Part shown: in pieces, positions 8,602 to 19,286 of the stretch
Layout: each line of letters begins with the position of its first letter
Numbering within the stretch: the stretch's first letter is position 1
Assembly (NCBI RefSeq): GCF_029504575.1
Contig: NZ_JAQFII010000001.1
Span: forward strand, 5,711,001 to 5,775,000
From: Streptomyces sp. SPB162
GTDB taxonomy: Bacteria > Actinomycetota > Actinomycetes > Streptomycetales > Streptomycetaceae
Direction: 5' to 3'
DNA length: 64,000 nt
Translations under genes and position numbers: made by a program
Notes under the pieces: generated by a model
The model's database searches: none
What the model saw: only the letters and a program-made list of their open reading frames with translations
What the model was told of the DNA's origin: nothing

Positions 8602-10327
8602 CCCCGGGCTCGGACGCGCCGTCCAGGAGTTCGCGCAGCACGTCCAGACGGTTGGTGGTGATCGAGTCCACCCGCAGGTCGAGCAGCCGTGCCATGGTGC
8701 GCCGCAGGTCGGCGGTCCAGGCCGCGACGAGCAGTTCCCGCTCGCGCGCCCAGCGGACCAGCGGCGGATCGATGAGGCCGAACCGCAAATTGATCCAGCG
8801 CGGGCGGACGGCGTCGAGCAGCGCCGGCGCGGGCAGCGCCGAGGTCGTCCAGGTCAGGGCGATCTCGGCGGCCGGGTCGTGCCGCCGCACGGCGAACATG
8901 GCCTCGACCGCGCCGCAGTAGTAAGCCTGGGACTCGGCCCCCGCGTCCCGCACGGTGGCCACCGACGCCGCGGCCTGGTCCGGGTTGGTCAGGTCGAGCA
9001 GCGCGCGGGCGGTGCCGTGCTTGGTGACGGCCGTCAGCGCGTCGTGCAGTGTCGGCACGCCGTCGGCCGTGAGCCGCCGCACCTGCTCGGCGGTGAGTTC
9101 GGCCACGGGGATCCGGTGCCCCCACAACCGCTTCAGCGTCGGATCGTGCAGGAGCACGGGGACGCCGTCGCGGGTGAGGCGTACGTCGATCTCCACCGCG
9201 TCGGCGCCCGCCCGCAGGGCGGAACGCAGCGACGGCAGCGTGTTCTCCCGGTGCCGGTACGGGTCGCCGCGGTGGGCGACCGCTACCGCCACGCCCGCCG
9301 TGTACGCGTCGATCTCGGCGGCGAGCCGGGCCTTGCCCGGCGCGTCGAGGAAGGACGCCTCGACGGCGTTCTTCGCCAGCGCGGCGACGCCGGGCGCGTC
9401 CAGGTCCAGCAGGCGCGCGGCGATCGCGTACTCGTTGTTGAGGTCGGTGCCGAACATCGGCGGGTCGTCGCTGTTGACGGTGACGAGGACACCGGCCTCG
9501 ACCATCTGCCGCAGCGGGTGCTCCTCCAGCGTGCGGACCGCGCGGGTCGCGATGTTGGAGGTCGGGCAGACCTCCAGCGCGATGCGGTGCTCGGCCAGGT
9601 GCTCCAGCAGCCGCGGATCCCGGACCGAGCTGGTGCCGTGGCCGATCCGCTCGGCGCCGAGCAGGTTGATCGCGTCCCAGACGGTCTCGGGGCCGGTGGT
9701 CTCGCCGGCGTGCGGGACGCTGTGCAGGCCGATCGCGCGGGCGCGGTCGAAGTACGGCTTGAACTGCGGGCGCGGCACGCCGATCTCGGGGCCGCCGAGC
9801 CCGAAGCTGACCAGCCCGTCCGGCCGCAGCTCGGTCGCGATCCGCGCGGTCTCCTCGGCGGAGGCGAGACCCGCCTCGCCGGGGATGTCGAAGCACCAGC
9901 GCAGCACGACCCCGAGTTCGGACTCGGCGGCCTTGCGGGCGTCCTCGATCGCCTCGACGAAGGCGCGGTCCGGGATGCCGCGGCGGGTGGAGGAGTACGG
10001 GGTGACGGTCAGCTCGGCGTACCGGATGTTCTGCCGGGCCATGTCACGGGCGACCTCGAAGGTCAGCAGCCGCACGTCCTCGGCGTCCCGGATCAGGTCG
10101 ACGACGGACAGGTACACGTCGATGAAGTGCGCGAAGTCGCGGAAGGTGAAGTACTCGGCGAGCGCGGCGGGGTCGCTGGGAACCCGGGAGTCCCGGTGCC
10201 GCGCGGCCAGTTCCGCGACGATCCTCGGCGAGGCGGATCCGACATGGTGGACATGCAGCTCGGCTTTGGGTAGTCCGGCGATGAAGCTTTCGAGGCCGGG
10301 TACACGTCCGGTTGCGGTGTCGGTCAT
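8543..10327 (-). CDS. Aminodeoxyfutalosine/adenosine deaminase fused to a glycerophosphodiester phosphodiesterase domain
   Basis: A 594-residue protein from ATG 10327, with GGAGG upstream. Residues about 15-345 are an adenosine deaminase-like amidohydrolase: zinc ligands His25 and His27 in AELHVHHVG, catalytic HAGE (His206-Glu209), RIGHG, and NSDDPPMFG. Close Streptomyces relatives are known to deaminate 6-aminodeoxyfutalosine in the futalosine route to menaquinone. From about residue 348 the same frame continues as a GDPD domain: AHRGDPYRHRENTL, AVEIDVRLTRDGVPVLLHD, and a C-terminal VDSITTNR. The two activities are usually adjacent separate genes, so the fusion may be real or caused by an indel at the junction (9283-9300). 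The 3' end overlaps the convergent binding-protein gene by 59 bp. Confidence 0.82.
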   Translation of the reverse strand: MTDTATGRVPGLESFIAGLPKAELHVHHVGSASPRIVAELAARHRDSRVPSDPAALAEYFTFRDFAHFIDVYLSVVDLIRDAEDVRLLTFEVARDMARQNIRYAELTVTPYSSTRRGIPDRAFVEAIEDARKAAESELGVVLRWCFDIPGEAGLASAEETARIATELRPDGLVSFGLGGPEIGVPRPQFKPYFDRARAIGLHSVPHAGETTGPETVWDAINLLGAERIGHGTSSVRDPRLLEHLAEHRIALEVCPTSNIATRAVRTLEEHPLRQMVEAGVLVTVNSDDPPMFGTDLNNEYAIAARLLDLDAPGVAALAKNAVEASFLDAPGKARLAAEIDAYTAGVAVAVAHRGDPYRHRENTLPSLRSALRAGADAVEIDVRLTRDGVPVLLHDPTLKRLWGHRIPVAELTAEQVRRLTADGVPTLHDALTAVTKHGTARALLDLTNPDQAAASVATVRDAGAESQAYYCGAVEAMFAVRRHDPAAEIALTWTTSALPAPALLDAVRPRWINLRFGLIDPPLVRWARERELLVAAWTADLRRTMARLLDLRVDSITTNRLDVLRELLDGASEPGVTGPRSGSTGPRTPGAPPA

Positions 10328-10445
10328 GCGGATCCTCCAGCAAGTCAGCGGTGGTGCCATCGTAGACGGCGCCCATGCGGCACGAGGCCTTCCCCTGGCG
10401 TACGCAGGCCATAGCATTGCCGGACGTAGTCAGAGGAAGGCCGCA

Positions 10446-11460
10446 ATGTCCGACCAGCCCGACAGCCCCGCCCCCCACAACCCGTGGGCGCCGCCCGCGG
10501 ACGTCCCGCCGCAGGCCGGACGGGGGCCGAGCCCGGCGGACGGCGGCCCGCCGCTCCCGCCGCTGGCACCGGGAACGGACCGGTACGCGGGCGGTTTCGG
10601 GTTCGACCCGCAAGGTCCGCCGGGCGGTCAGTACCCGCCCCCGCCGTATGAGCCGTACGAGCCGTATGAGCCGTACCCGGGAGCGGGTGGCGGGTACCCG
10701 GGCTATCCCGGCTACCCGATGGGTCCGTACGGCGGCTGGACCCCGTCACCGCGCAACGGCTACGGCCTCACCGCGCTCGTGCTGGGCATCGTCGGCGCGG
10801 TCCTGTCGGTCATGTGCTTCTTCGCGGTCCTCGGCGTCCCGCTGGGCATCGCCGCGGTCATCTTCGGGATCGTCGGGCGGCGGATCGCCAAGCGCGGGGA
10901 GTCCACCAACCCCGGGCAGGCGCTGGCCGGGCTGATCCTCGGCGCGGTGGCGATCGTGATGTCCGCCGGAATGCTGGTCACCATAGGGCTGTCGATAGGG
11001 AACGGCTGGCTGGACGAGGGCGCCGGGATGCGCGAGCCCGACCAGGGCGGGTACGGCTCGCCGCTGTCCGTCGGCGAGACCGCCGAGTACGACGGCGGGC
11101 TGCAGGTCACGGTCGCCGATGTGCGGGACCCGGAACCGGCGCAGAGCGCAAAGAGCGAGGAGGGCGGTGAGAGCGCGATGAAGTTCACCGTCACGTTGAA
11201 GAACACGGGCAGCAAGAGCGAGAACCTGGACTACGCGGACGTGTCGGCGTACGCGGACGAGGCGGGGGACAACCCGCTGCAGGACATCTCGGGCACAGGA
11301 CGGCTTCAGCGGCCAGCTCGCGCCCGGCGCCCAGCGGACGCTGGACTTCACCGTCGTCGTCCCCGACCCCTCGACCGACTCCGTCGAGGTCGACGTGTCC
11401 CCGGGCGACTCCTACGACTACGCGTACTGGGACGTGCCCGTCCCCGTTCCCGCCTCGTAG
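10446..11460 (+). pseudogene. DUF4190-type membrane protein with extracellular DUF4352-like domain, frameshifted near its 3' end
   Basis: ATG 10446 follows GAGGAAGG. The protein has a Pro/Gly/Tyr-rich cytoplasmic N-terminus with tandem EPY repeats, then two membrane segments (YGLTALVLGIVGAVLSVMCF; a second near LILGAVAIVMSAGMLVTIGL), then a beta-rich outer domain (SVGETAEYDGGLQVTVADVR). After DISGTG (about 11296) the frame is lost. The +1 frame gives the expected end GFSGQLAPGAQRTLDFTVVV ... WDVPVPVPAS and stops at 11460. Without correction the frame runs to 11528, into a MITE-like element. Function unknown; such proteins are common in actinobacteria. Confidence 0.75.
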
Positions 11461-11463
11461 TCG

Positions 11464-11528
11464 CTAGGCCGTGTCGGACACATCCCGCCTGGCCGGGCGG
11501 ACGCCGGTATGTGTCAGACACGGCCTAG
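11464..11528. mobile_element. Short MITE-like inverted-repeat element (65 bp)
   Basis: Terminal inverted repeats of 19 bp: CTAGGCCGTGTCGGACACA at the left and its complement at the right with one mismatch, flanking a 27-bp core. The outer CTAG on each side may be part of the ends or a duplicated target. The right CTAG supplies the TAG stop of the PucR gene. The two core halves match the subterminal sequences of the 207-bp element at 20678, in the opposite orientation, so this looks like an internally deleted copy. It encodes no protein. Confidence 0.65.
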
Positions 11529-13207
11529 CGCCGTACCGCCTCCAGGGCCAGCAGCGCGACGTGCAGGGACAGGCACGACTCCACCTGGTCGAGGTCGACG
11601 CCCAGGATCCGCTCCACCCGGTGCAGCCGGTCGTAGAACGAGGGGCGCGACAGGTGCGCGGCGTCGGCCGCCGCCGACTTGTTGCGGCCGTTGTCCAGGT
11701 AGACGGTGAGGATGCGGACCAGGTCGGAGCCGTGTTCCGCGTCGTGGGCGAGCAGCGGCCCCAGCTCGCGCTCGACGTAGGTCTGCAGCCGGGCGTCGTC
11801 GCGCAGCAGGTGCAGCAGTCCGCGCAGCCGCACGTCGGGCAGCCGGTAGTACGTCCCGGCCCTGCGCCGCTCCGCGCCGCCCGGTGAACCGTGCAGCGCG
11901 GCGTCGGCGACCTGGGCCGCCTCCAGCAGGGTGCGCCGCGCGTCGCGCAGCGAGCCGACCGACGAGCCGGCCGCCATCACGAACGCGGGCGCCTCGGACG
12001 CGGGGTCGACGATCCGGTCGAGGGCGGCTGCGAACCCTTCCAGTGAGCGGTGCTCCTCGTCGTGCGGGCCCAGGGACACCAGGACGCCGACCGCGCCGTC
12101 GTCGAGCGCCCCGGTCAGCGCGGTCAGTCCGCGCTCGCGCACCGCGAGCGCCACGTTCTCGGTGAAGTCCCGCAGTCGGGACTGCGCCTCCAGCGCCGCC
12201 GACGCGGGCCCGCCGCGCAGCCGCAGCATGACGCCGACCAGCCGGCGTCCCTCGAGCGGCACGCCCAGCGCCCGTGCGCGCAGCCCGACGTCGGAGACGG
12301 TCAGCGCGTGGGTGAGGATCCCGGAGAGCAGGGTGCGGTGGGTCTGGCGTTCCAGCGATTCGCGGTCGCGCTCCAGCAGCCGGTTGAGGGCGAGGGTGGC
12401 GGCGCCGCGCTCCAGGAGGACCGCGTGCCGGTGCGGGCCGGTCGTCGTCACCGGGCGACCCTCGCCCGAGGTGCGCGGCGGCGGTCCCGGCTCGCCCACC
12501 AGGACGAGCCGCCCCCAGTCGCGGCCCCGGGCGCCGACCGAGGTGACGAGCCAGCCGGCCCGCCGGTCGTACCCGGTCCTGCCGGCCGGGGCCACGCCGC
12601 GCGAGCGCCGCTCCCAGCCGTCGAGCAGCGCCTCCGGGTCGGAACCGGCCGGGTCGAAGGCCAGCACCTGGTGCGAGAGGTTCTCCAGCACGACCGGCGC
12701 GCCCGCCATCCGGGCCACCTCCCGGACGACCTCCTCGGCCTCGGCGCCCTCCACGGACAGTTCGTTGAAGGTCTGGTGCACGGCTTCCGAGGCGCGCAGC
12801 TCGGTCAGCTGCGCGTCCACCACATGGGCGTGCACCGCCTGGGTCACGCTCACGAACCGCACCTCGGTGCGCAGCGCCACCAGCGGCAGCCCGCGCCGCT
12901 CGGCGGCCCTGACCAGCGGGCGCGGCAGCGCGTCGGCGTACCGCCGGCCCAGCTCCACCACCAGGCCGGCCGCCCCGACGTCCGCGAGAGCGTCGATGTA
13001 CTGGGCCAGCGACTCCTTGTCCTCGGGGAGCATGACGCCGGTCGTCAGCACCAGTTCGCCGCCCTGCAGCATCCCCGCGATGTCGGCCAGCTCGCTGATG
13101 TGCACCCAGCGCACCGGCCGGTGCAGCCCGGCGGCGCCCGCGACCACCTGCGGCGCGCCTCGGCGCAGCGCGTCGAGTTCCAGGACCTGCGCGACGGTGG
13201 GAAACAC
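11525..13207 (-). CDS. PucR/CdaR-family transcriptional regulator
   Basis: A 560-residue protein. GTG 13207 is chosen because GGAGGT lies 9 bp upstream. The N-terminal PucR domain (PTVAQVLELDALRRGAPQVV ... VHISELADIAGMLQGGELVL) is followed by a GGDEF-like middle region. The C-terminal PucR-type helix-turn-helix is DNGRNKSAAADAAHLSRPSF ... YDRLHRVERILG. It is divergent from the aldehyde dehydrogenase-pot operon, so it is the likely local regulator, responding to a polyamine or purine/amine catabolite. The stop codon lies in the terminal CTAG of the MITE-like element. Confidence 0.88.
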   Translation of the reverse strand: MFPTVAQVLELDALRRGAPQVVAGAAGLHRPVRWVHISELADIAGMLQGGELVLTTGVMLPEDKESLAQYIDALADVGAAGLVVELGRRYADALPRPLVRAAERRGLPLVALRTEVRFVSVTQAVHAHVVDAQLTELRASEAVHQTFNELSVEGAEAEEVVREVARMAGAPVVLENLSHQVLAFDPAGSDPEALLDGWERRSRGVAPAGRTGYDRRAGWLVTSVGARGRDWGRLVLVGEPGPPPRTSGEGRPVTTTGPHRHAVLLERGAATLALNRLLERDRESLERQTHRTLLSGILTHALTVSDVGLRARALGVPLEGRRLVGVMLRLRGGPASAALEAQSRLRDFTENVALAVRERGLTALTGALDDGAVGVLVSLGPHDEEHRSLEGFAAALDRIVDPASEAPAFVMAAGSSVGSLRDARRTLLEAAQVADAALHGSPGGAERRRAGTYYRLPDVRLRGLLHLLRDDARLQTYVERELGPLLAHDAEHGSDLVRILTVYLDNGRNKSAAADAAHLSRPSFYDRLHRVERILGVDLDQVESCLSLHVALLALEAVRR

Positions 13208-13402
13208 GGTGTGACCTCCGGTCGGGTCGGCGTCCGGCGTGGCCCGGCGCCACTGCCGGGGGCAGAGTGTAAAGCTCTCCGCGCCACCGGTTGCGGTGTG
13301 ACGGTTCCGTCGCGCGCGGCGCTCCGGCATCGTGCCTCGGGACGCCGGGAGAAGCCGCTGTGCGGCAGATCACGGAAGACAGATTTCGTCGCGTAACCAA
13401 AA

Positions 13403-13428
13403 GGCAACAACGGAATCCCTTGTTGGCC
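13403..13428. promoter_or_regulatory. Inverted repeat CAACAA-N9-TTGTTG in the pucR/aldehyde dehydrogenase control region
   Basis: GGCAACAA (13403-13410) and TTGTTGGCC (13420-13428) flank a 9-bp spacer about 75 bp upstream of the aldehyde dehydrogenase start. It is a candidate operator for the divergently encoded PucR protein. The rest of the 294-bp intergenic region shows nothing else distinct. Confidence 0.35.
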
Positions 13429-13501
13429 CAAGGCTACTCTGCCAGGATCAGCCATCAATCCAGTCTGCGGCCACGGTGCCAAGCGGATGCGAGGAGACAC
13501 C

Positions 13502-15016
13502 ATGGACCACCGTTTCGACGTGGAGGACCGGTTCGCGGACGGGGCCCAGTACATCGCCGGCGCCTTCCGCCCCGGCACCTCCGGCCGGCAGCACTCGGTG
13601 GTCGACCCGGCTTCCGGTGACACGGTGTACACCTACGAGCTCGCCGGAGCAGCGGACGTGGACGCGGCCGTCGCCGCGGCCAAGGCCGCCCTTCCCGGCT
13701 GGTCCGGCGCCACCCCGGCGGAACGTTCCACCGCGATGCACCGCTTCTCCGAGGTGCTGGCCGCGCAGGCGGACGACCTGGCCTTCGCGGAGTCGCTGCA
13801 GTGCGGCAAGCCGCTGCGGCTGAGCGCCGGGTTCGACGTGCCCGGCACCGTCGACAACACCGCGTTCTTCGCGGGGGCCGCCCGCCATCTGGAGGGCAAG
13901 GCCGCCGGGGAGTACTCCGCCGACCACACCTCCTACGTACGCCGTGAGCCGGTCGGCGTCGTCGGTTCGATCGCGCCCTGGAACTACCCGCTGCAGATGG
14001 CGGCCTGGAAGGTCCTGCCGGCCATCGCCGCGGGCAACACCATCGTGCTCAAGCCCGCCGAGCTAACCCCGCTCACCTCGCTGATGTTCGCGCGCGCCGC
14101 CACCGAGGCCGGGATCCCGGACGGCGTCGTCAACATCGTCAGCGGCGCGGGCCGGGAGGCGGGCGAGCACCTCGTCGGCCACCCCGACGTCGCCATGACC
14201 TCCTTCACCGGCTCGACCGGCGTCGGCAAGCGCGTCGCCGAGATCGCCATCCGCACCGTCAAGCGGCTGCACCTGGAGCTCGGCGGCAAGGCGCCCTTCG
14301 TGGTCTTCGACGACGCGGACCTGGAGGCGGCCGTGCACGGCGCGGTCGCCGGCTCCCTGATCAACACCGGCCAGGACTGCACCGCCGCCACCCGCGCCTA
14401 CGTCCAGCGGCCGCTGTACGACGCGTTCGTCGCCGGGGTGGCCGACCTCTTCGCGGGCATCACGCTCGGCGACCCGTTCGACCCGGCGACCGACCTCGGC
14501 CCGCTCATCTCGCACCTCCAGCGGGACCGCGTCGCGGCGATCGTCGACCGCTCGCGTGCGTACGCCACCGTCGTCACCGGCGGCGAGGCCCCCGGCGACA
14601 AACTGGCGGCGGGCGCGTACTACCGCCCCACCCTCATCACAGGCGCCGCGCAGGACAGCGAGATCGTGCAGTCCGAGATCTTCGGCCCGGTACTGGTCGT
14701 GCTGCCCTTCGACAGCGACGACGAGGGACTGGCCCTCGCCAACGACACCCCGTACGGCCTGGCCGCGTCCGCCTGGACCCGCGACGTCTTCCGTGCGGGG
14801 CGGGCCACCCGCGAGATGCGGGCGGGGTGCGTCTGGATCAACGACCACATCCCGATCCTCAGCGAGATGCCGCACGGCGGGTACCAAGCGTCCGGCTTCG
14901 GCAAGGACATGTCCGCGTACTCCTTCGAGGAGTACACGCAGGTCAAGCACGTCATGTACGACAACACCGCGATCGTCCGCAAGGACTGGCACCGCACGAT
15001 CTTCGGAGACCGGTAA
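13502..15016 (+). CDS. Aldehyde dehydrogenase (aminobutyraldehyde/betaine-aldehyde type)
   Basis: A 504-residue enzyme. ATG 13502 is preferred over ATG 13487 because GAGGAG lies between them at the right spacing. Cys293 in LINTGQDCTAATRAYV is the nucleophile, with ELGGKAP carrying the general base. APWNYPLQMAAWK and the C-terminal GFGKDMSAYSFEEYTQVKHV match the enzyme at 5847, a clear paralogue. It heads the potD-A-B-C operon, so it likely oxidises aminoaldehydes derived from the imported polyamine to GABA or a related acid, making NADH. Confidence 0.9.
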   Translation: MDHRFDVEDRFADGAQYIAGAFRPGTSGRQHSVVDPASGDTVYTYELAGAADVDAAVAAAKAALPGWSGATPAERSTAMHRFSEVLAAQADDLAFAESLQCGKPLRLSAGFDVPGTVDNTAFFAGAARHLEGKAAGEYSADHTSYVRREPVGVVGSIAPWNYPLQMAAWKVLPAIAAGNTIVLKPAELTPLTSLMFARAATEAGIPDGVVNIVSGAGREAGEHLVGHPDVAMTSFTGSTGVGKRVAEIAIRTVKRLHLELGGKAPFVVFDDADLEAAVHGAVAGSLINTGQDCTAATRAYVQRPLYDAFVAGVADLFAGITLGDPFDPATDLGPLISHLQRDRVAAIVDRSRAYATVVTGGEAPGDKLAAGAYYRPTLITGAAQDSEIVQSEIFGPVLVVLPFDSDDEGLALANDTPYGLAASAWTRDVFRAGRATREMRAGCVWINDHIPILSEMPHGGYQASGFGKDMSAYSFEEYTQVKHVMYDNTAIVRKDWHRTIFGDR

Positions 15017-15077
15017 CCAGCTCCGACCCCGGCCGGACCCCCGGTCCCGGCCGGCCACCCGTGAAAGGGCACAGCGC

Positions 15078-16322
15078 ATGGAGCAGTACGAGACACTCTC
15101 GCCGCCCCAGCTCGCGGCGATACGCCGCACCATGACCAACGGGCGTGGTGCCCTCGCCCGCCGGTCGCTGCTGCGCGCCGCCGGACTGGGCGCCGTGGCC
15201 ACCGCCGGACTGACCGGCCTCACCGGCTGCGGCATTCCGGCGGCGGGCGGGCAGAAGGACTCCGCCGCCACGACGACGGACCACTCCGGCTCCGAGAAGA
15301 CGGTCAACTTCTCCAACTGGACCGAGTACATCGACGTCACCGACGACGGCAAGCACCGTCCGACGGTCGACGCCTTCACCAAACGCACCGGCATAGCCGT
15401 GAAGTACACCGAGGACATCAACGACAACGTCGAGTTCTTCGGCAAGGTCAAGCCGCAGCTCGCCGCGGGCCAGGACACCGGCCGCGACCTGATGGTGCTC
15501 ACCGACTGGCTGGCCGGCCGGATGATCCGGCTGGGCTGGGTACAGAAGCTCGACCCGTCGAACCTGCCGCACGCGTACGCCAACCTGGAGCAGCGCTTCC
15601 GCAGCCCCGACTGGGACCCGGGCCGCGCGTACTCCTACCCCTGGCAGGGCATCGCCACGGTTATCGCCTACAACAAGAAGGCGACCGGCGGCCGGAAGAT
15701 CACCTCCGTCTCGCAACTGCTCGACGACAAGTCGCTCAAGGGCCGGGTCGGGATGCTCTCCGAGATGCGCGACACGATCGGCATGACGCTGCTCGACCTC
15801 GGCAAGAAGCCCGAGACGTTCACCGCGGACGACTTCGACGCCGCGATCGCCCGCGTCCAGAAGGCCGTCGACTCCCAGCAGATCCGCCGCTTCACCGGGA
15901 ACGACTACACCGCCGACCTCAGCAAGGGCGACATGGCGGCCTGTCTGGCCTGGGCCGGCGACCTCGTCCAGCTGAAGGCCGACAACCCCGACATCGAGTA
16001 CGTCTTCCCCGACGCCGGCTACATCTCGTCGACCGACAACCTGCTGGTCCCGAACAAGGCGCGGCACAAGAAGAACGCCGAACGCCTCATCGACTACTAC
16101 TACGAGCCGCCGGTCGCCGCGCAGCTCTCCGCCTACATCAACTACGTCTGCCCCGTCGCCGGAGTCCGCGAGGAGCTGGCGAAGCTCGATCCGGAGCTCG
16201 CTAACAACACGCTGATCATCCCGGACGCGGTGATGGCCGCGAAGACCCACTCCTTCCGCTCCCTGTCCTCCGCCGAGGAGACCGCGTACGAGCAGAAGTT
16301 CTCCAAACTCATCGGCGCCTGA
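15078..16322 (+). CDS. potD: Polyamine ABC transporter substrate-binding lipoprotein
   Basis: A 414-residue protein from ATG 15078. The N-terminus has a twin-arginine motif (LARRSLLRAAGLGAVATAGL) and lipobox LTGC. The mature part starts NFSNWTEYIDVTDDGKHRPT, the PotD/PotF pattern, and continues with IRRFTGNDYTADLSKGD and YYYEPPVAAQLSAYINYVCP. It would be exported folded by Tat, lipid-anchored outside the membrane, and pass putrescine or spermidine to PotBC. It sits 61 bp after the aldehyde dehydrogenase and 39 bp before potA. The broken gene at 7431 is its paralogue. Confidence 0.9.
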   Translation: MEQYETLSPPQLAAIRRTMTNGRGALARRSLLRAAGLGAVATAGLTGLTGCGIPAAGGQKDSAATTTDHSGSEKTVNFSNWTEYIDVTDDGKHRPTVDAFTKRTGIAVKYTEDINDNVEFFGKVKPQLAAGQDTGRDLMVLTDWLAGRMIRLGWVQKLDPSNLPHAYANLEQRFRSPDWDPGRAYSYPWQGIATVIAYNKKATGGRKITSVSQLLDDKSLKGRVGMLSEMRDTIGMTLLDLGKKPETFTADDFDAAIARVQKAVDSQQIRRFTGNDYTADLSKGDMAACLAWAGDLVQLKADNPDIEYVFPDAGYISSTDNLLVPNKARHKKNAERLIDYYYEPPVAAQLSAYINYVCPVAGVREELAKLDPELANNTLIIPDAVMAAKTHSFRSLSSAEETAYEQKFSKLIGA

Positions 16323-16361
16323 GCCCGACCGACGACTGACGACATACGGGAAGCGACCCCC

Positions 16362-17506
<1,145 letters not shown>

Positions 17507-17510
<4 letters not shown>

Positions 17511-18448
17511 GCACCGTCACCGACCGGCCGCCCACGGTGCCGGAGGCCCCGGCCCCGGTCCCGGCCGCGATGCGCAGGGCCGCCGGGCGCAAGCGCCGGG
17601 TGCCGTACTTGCTGCTGCTGCCGGGCATCGCCTGGCTGCTGGTGTTCTTCGTGGCGCCGATGATCTACCAGGCGTCCACGTCGATCCAGACCGGCTCGCT
17701 GGAGGCGGGCTTCAAGGTCACCTGGCACTTCGCGACCTACTGGGACGCGCTGACCGAGTACTACCCGCAGTTCCTGCGCTCGTTCGAGTACTCCGCCATC
17801 GCGACCGTGCTCTGCCTGGCGATCGGCTACCCGCTCGCCTACACCATCGCCTTCCGGGCCGGCCGCTGGCGCAACCTCATCCTCATCCTGGTCATCGCCC
17901 CGTTCTTCACCAGCTTCCTGATCCGCACCCTGGCCTGGGAGACGATCCTGGCCGACGGCGGCTTCGTGGTGCGGACCCTGAACAGCCTGCACATCCTGGA
18001 CCTGACGTCATCGCTCGGCATCACCGCGGGCGAGCGCGTCCTGGCCACGCCGCTCGCGGTGATCTGCGGTCTGACCTACAACTTCCTGCCCTTCATGATC
18101 CTGCCGCTCTACACCTCGCTGGAGCGCATCGACGGCAAGCTGCACGAGGCGGCCGGCGACCTGTACGCCAAGCCCTTCACCGTCTTCCGCAAGGTGACGT
18201 TCCCGCTGTCGATGCCGGGCGTGGTCGCGGGCACCCTGCTCACCTTCATCCCGGCCACCGGCGACTACATCAACGCCGAACTGCTGGGCACCACCAACCA
18301 GAAGATGATCGGCAACGTCATCCAGTCCCAGTTCCTGCGCGTGCTCGACTACCCGACGGCCGCCGCCCTGTCCTTCATCCTGATGGCGGTGATCCTCGCG
18401 ATGGTCATGTTCTACATCCGCAAGGCCGGAACGGAGGAGCTGGTCTGA
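17507..18448 (+). CDS. potB: Polyamine ABC importer permease, PotB type
   Basis: A 313-residue permease starting within an ATGA overlap with potA. About six membrane helices are evident, the first being YLLLLPGIAWLLVFFVAPMI. The cytoplasmic EAA loop EAAGDLYAKPFTVFRKVTFP contacts the ATPase. A charged Pro/Arg-rich N-terminal tail of about 35 residues precedes helix 1. It forms a heterodimer with the next gene product, whose start overlaps this stop (TGATG). Confidence 0.92.
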
Positions 18449-19236
18449 TGCGCTGGATACGGAAGAACCTGGTGGTCTTCGCGGGCGTGCTCTGCCTCGC
18501 GTACCTGATCCTGCCGAACCTCGTCGTCATGGTGTTCTCGTTCAACAAGCCGAACGGGCGCTACAACTACGAGTGGACGCGCTTCTCCACCGACGCCTGG
18601 CAGCACCCGTGCGACGTCGCAGGCATGTGCGGCTCGCTCGGCCTCAGCCTGCAGATCGCGCTGTACGCCACGATCGGCGCTACGGTGCTGGGCACGATGA
18701 TCGCCTTCGCGCTCGCCCGCTACCGCTTCAAGGCGCGCGGCACGACCAACATGCTGATCTTCCTGCCGATGGCGATGCCCGAGGTCGTGATGGCCGCCTC
18801 GCTGGGGACGCTCTTCCTCAACATGCGCGTCCCGTTCGGCTTCTGGACCATCCTCATCGCGCACATCATGTTCTGCCTGAGCTTCGTCGTCACCGCGGTC
18901 AAGGCCCGCGTGATGAGCATGGACCCGCGCCTCGAACAGGCCGCGCAGGACCTGTACGCCTCCCCGCTGCAGACGTTCCTGCGGGTCACCCTCCCGCTGG
19001 CGGCGCCCGGCATAGCCTCCGGCGCGCTGCTCTCCTTCGCCCTGTCCTTCGACGACTTCATCATCACGAACTTCAACGCCGGCTCGACGGTGACGTTCCC
19101 GATGTTCGTCTGGGGCTCGGCGCAGCGCGGCACCCCGGTGCAGATCAACGTGATCGGCACCGCGATGTTCGTGATCGCGGTCCTCGTCGTCGTCGCCGGA
19201 CAGCTGCTCGGCGGCCGGCGCAAGGCCCGCGCATAA
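18448..19236 (+). CDS. potC: Polyamine ABC importer permease, PotC type
   Basis: A 262-residue permease beginning at ATG 18448, sharing one base with the potB stop. Hydrophobic segments include VVFAGVLCLAYLILPNLVVM and the C-terminal VIGTAMFVIAVLVVVAGQLL. The EAA loop is EQAAQDLYASPLQTFLRVTL, ending PLAAPGIASG. Together with potD, potA and potB it completes a class I importer. The FAD oxidoreductase follows after 50 bp. Confidence 0.92.
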   Translation: MRWIRKNLVVFAGVLCLAYLILPNLVVMVFSFNKPNGRYNYEWTRFSTDAWQHPCDVAGMCGSLGLSLQIALYATIGATVLGTMIAFALARYRFKARGTTNMLIFLPMAMPEVVMAASLGTLFLNMRVPFGFWTILIAHIMFCLSFVVTAVKARVMSMDPRLEQAAQDLYASPLQTFLRVTLPLAAPGIASGALLSFALSFDDFIITNFNAGSTVTFPMFVWGSAQRGTPVQINVIGTAMFVIAVLVVVAGQLLGGRRKARA

Positions 19237-19286
19237 GACCCCTGATCGACACGATCCGACCCGATCACCAAAAGGTGTGAGAACAG

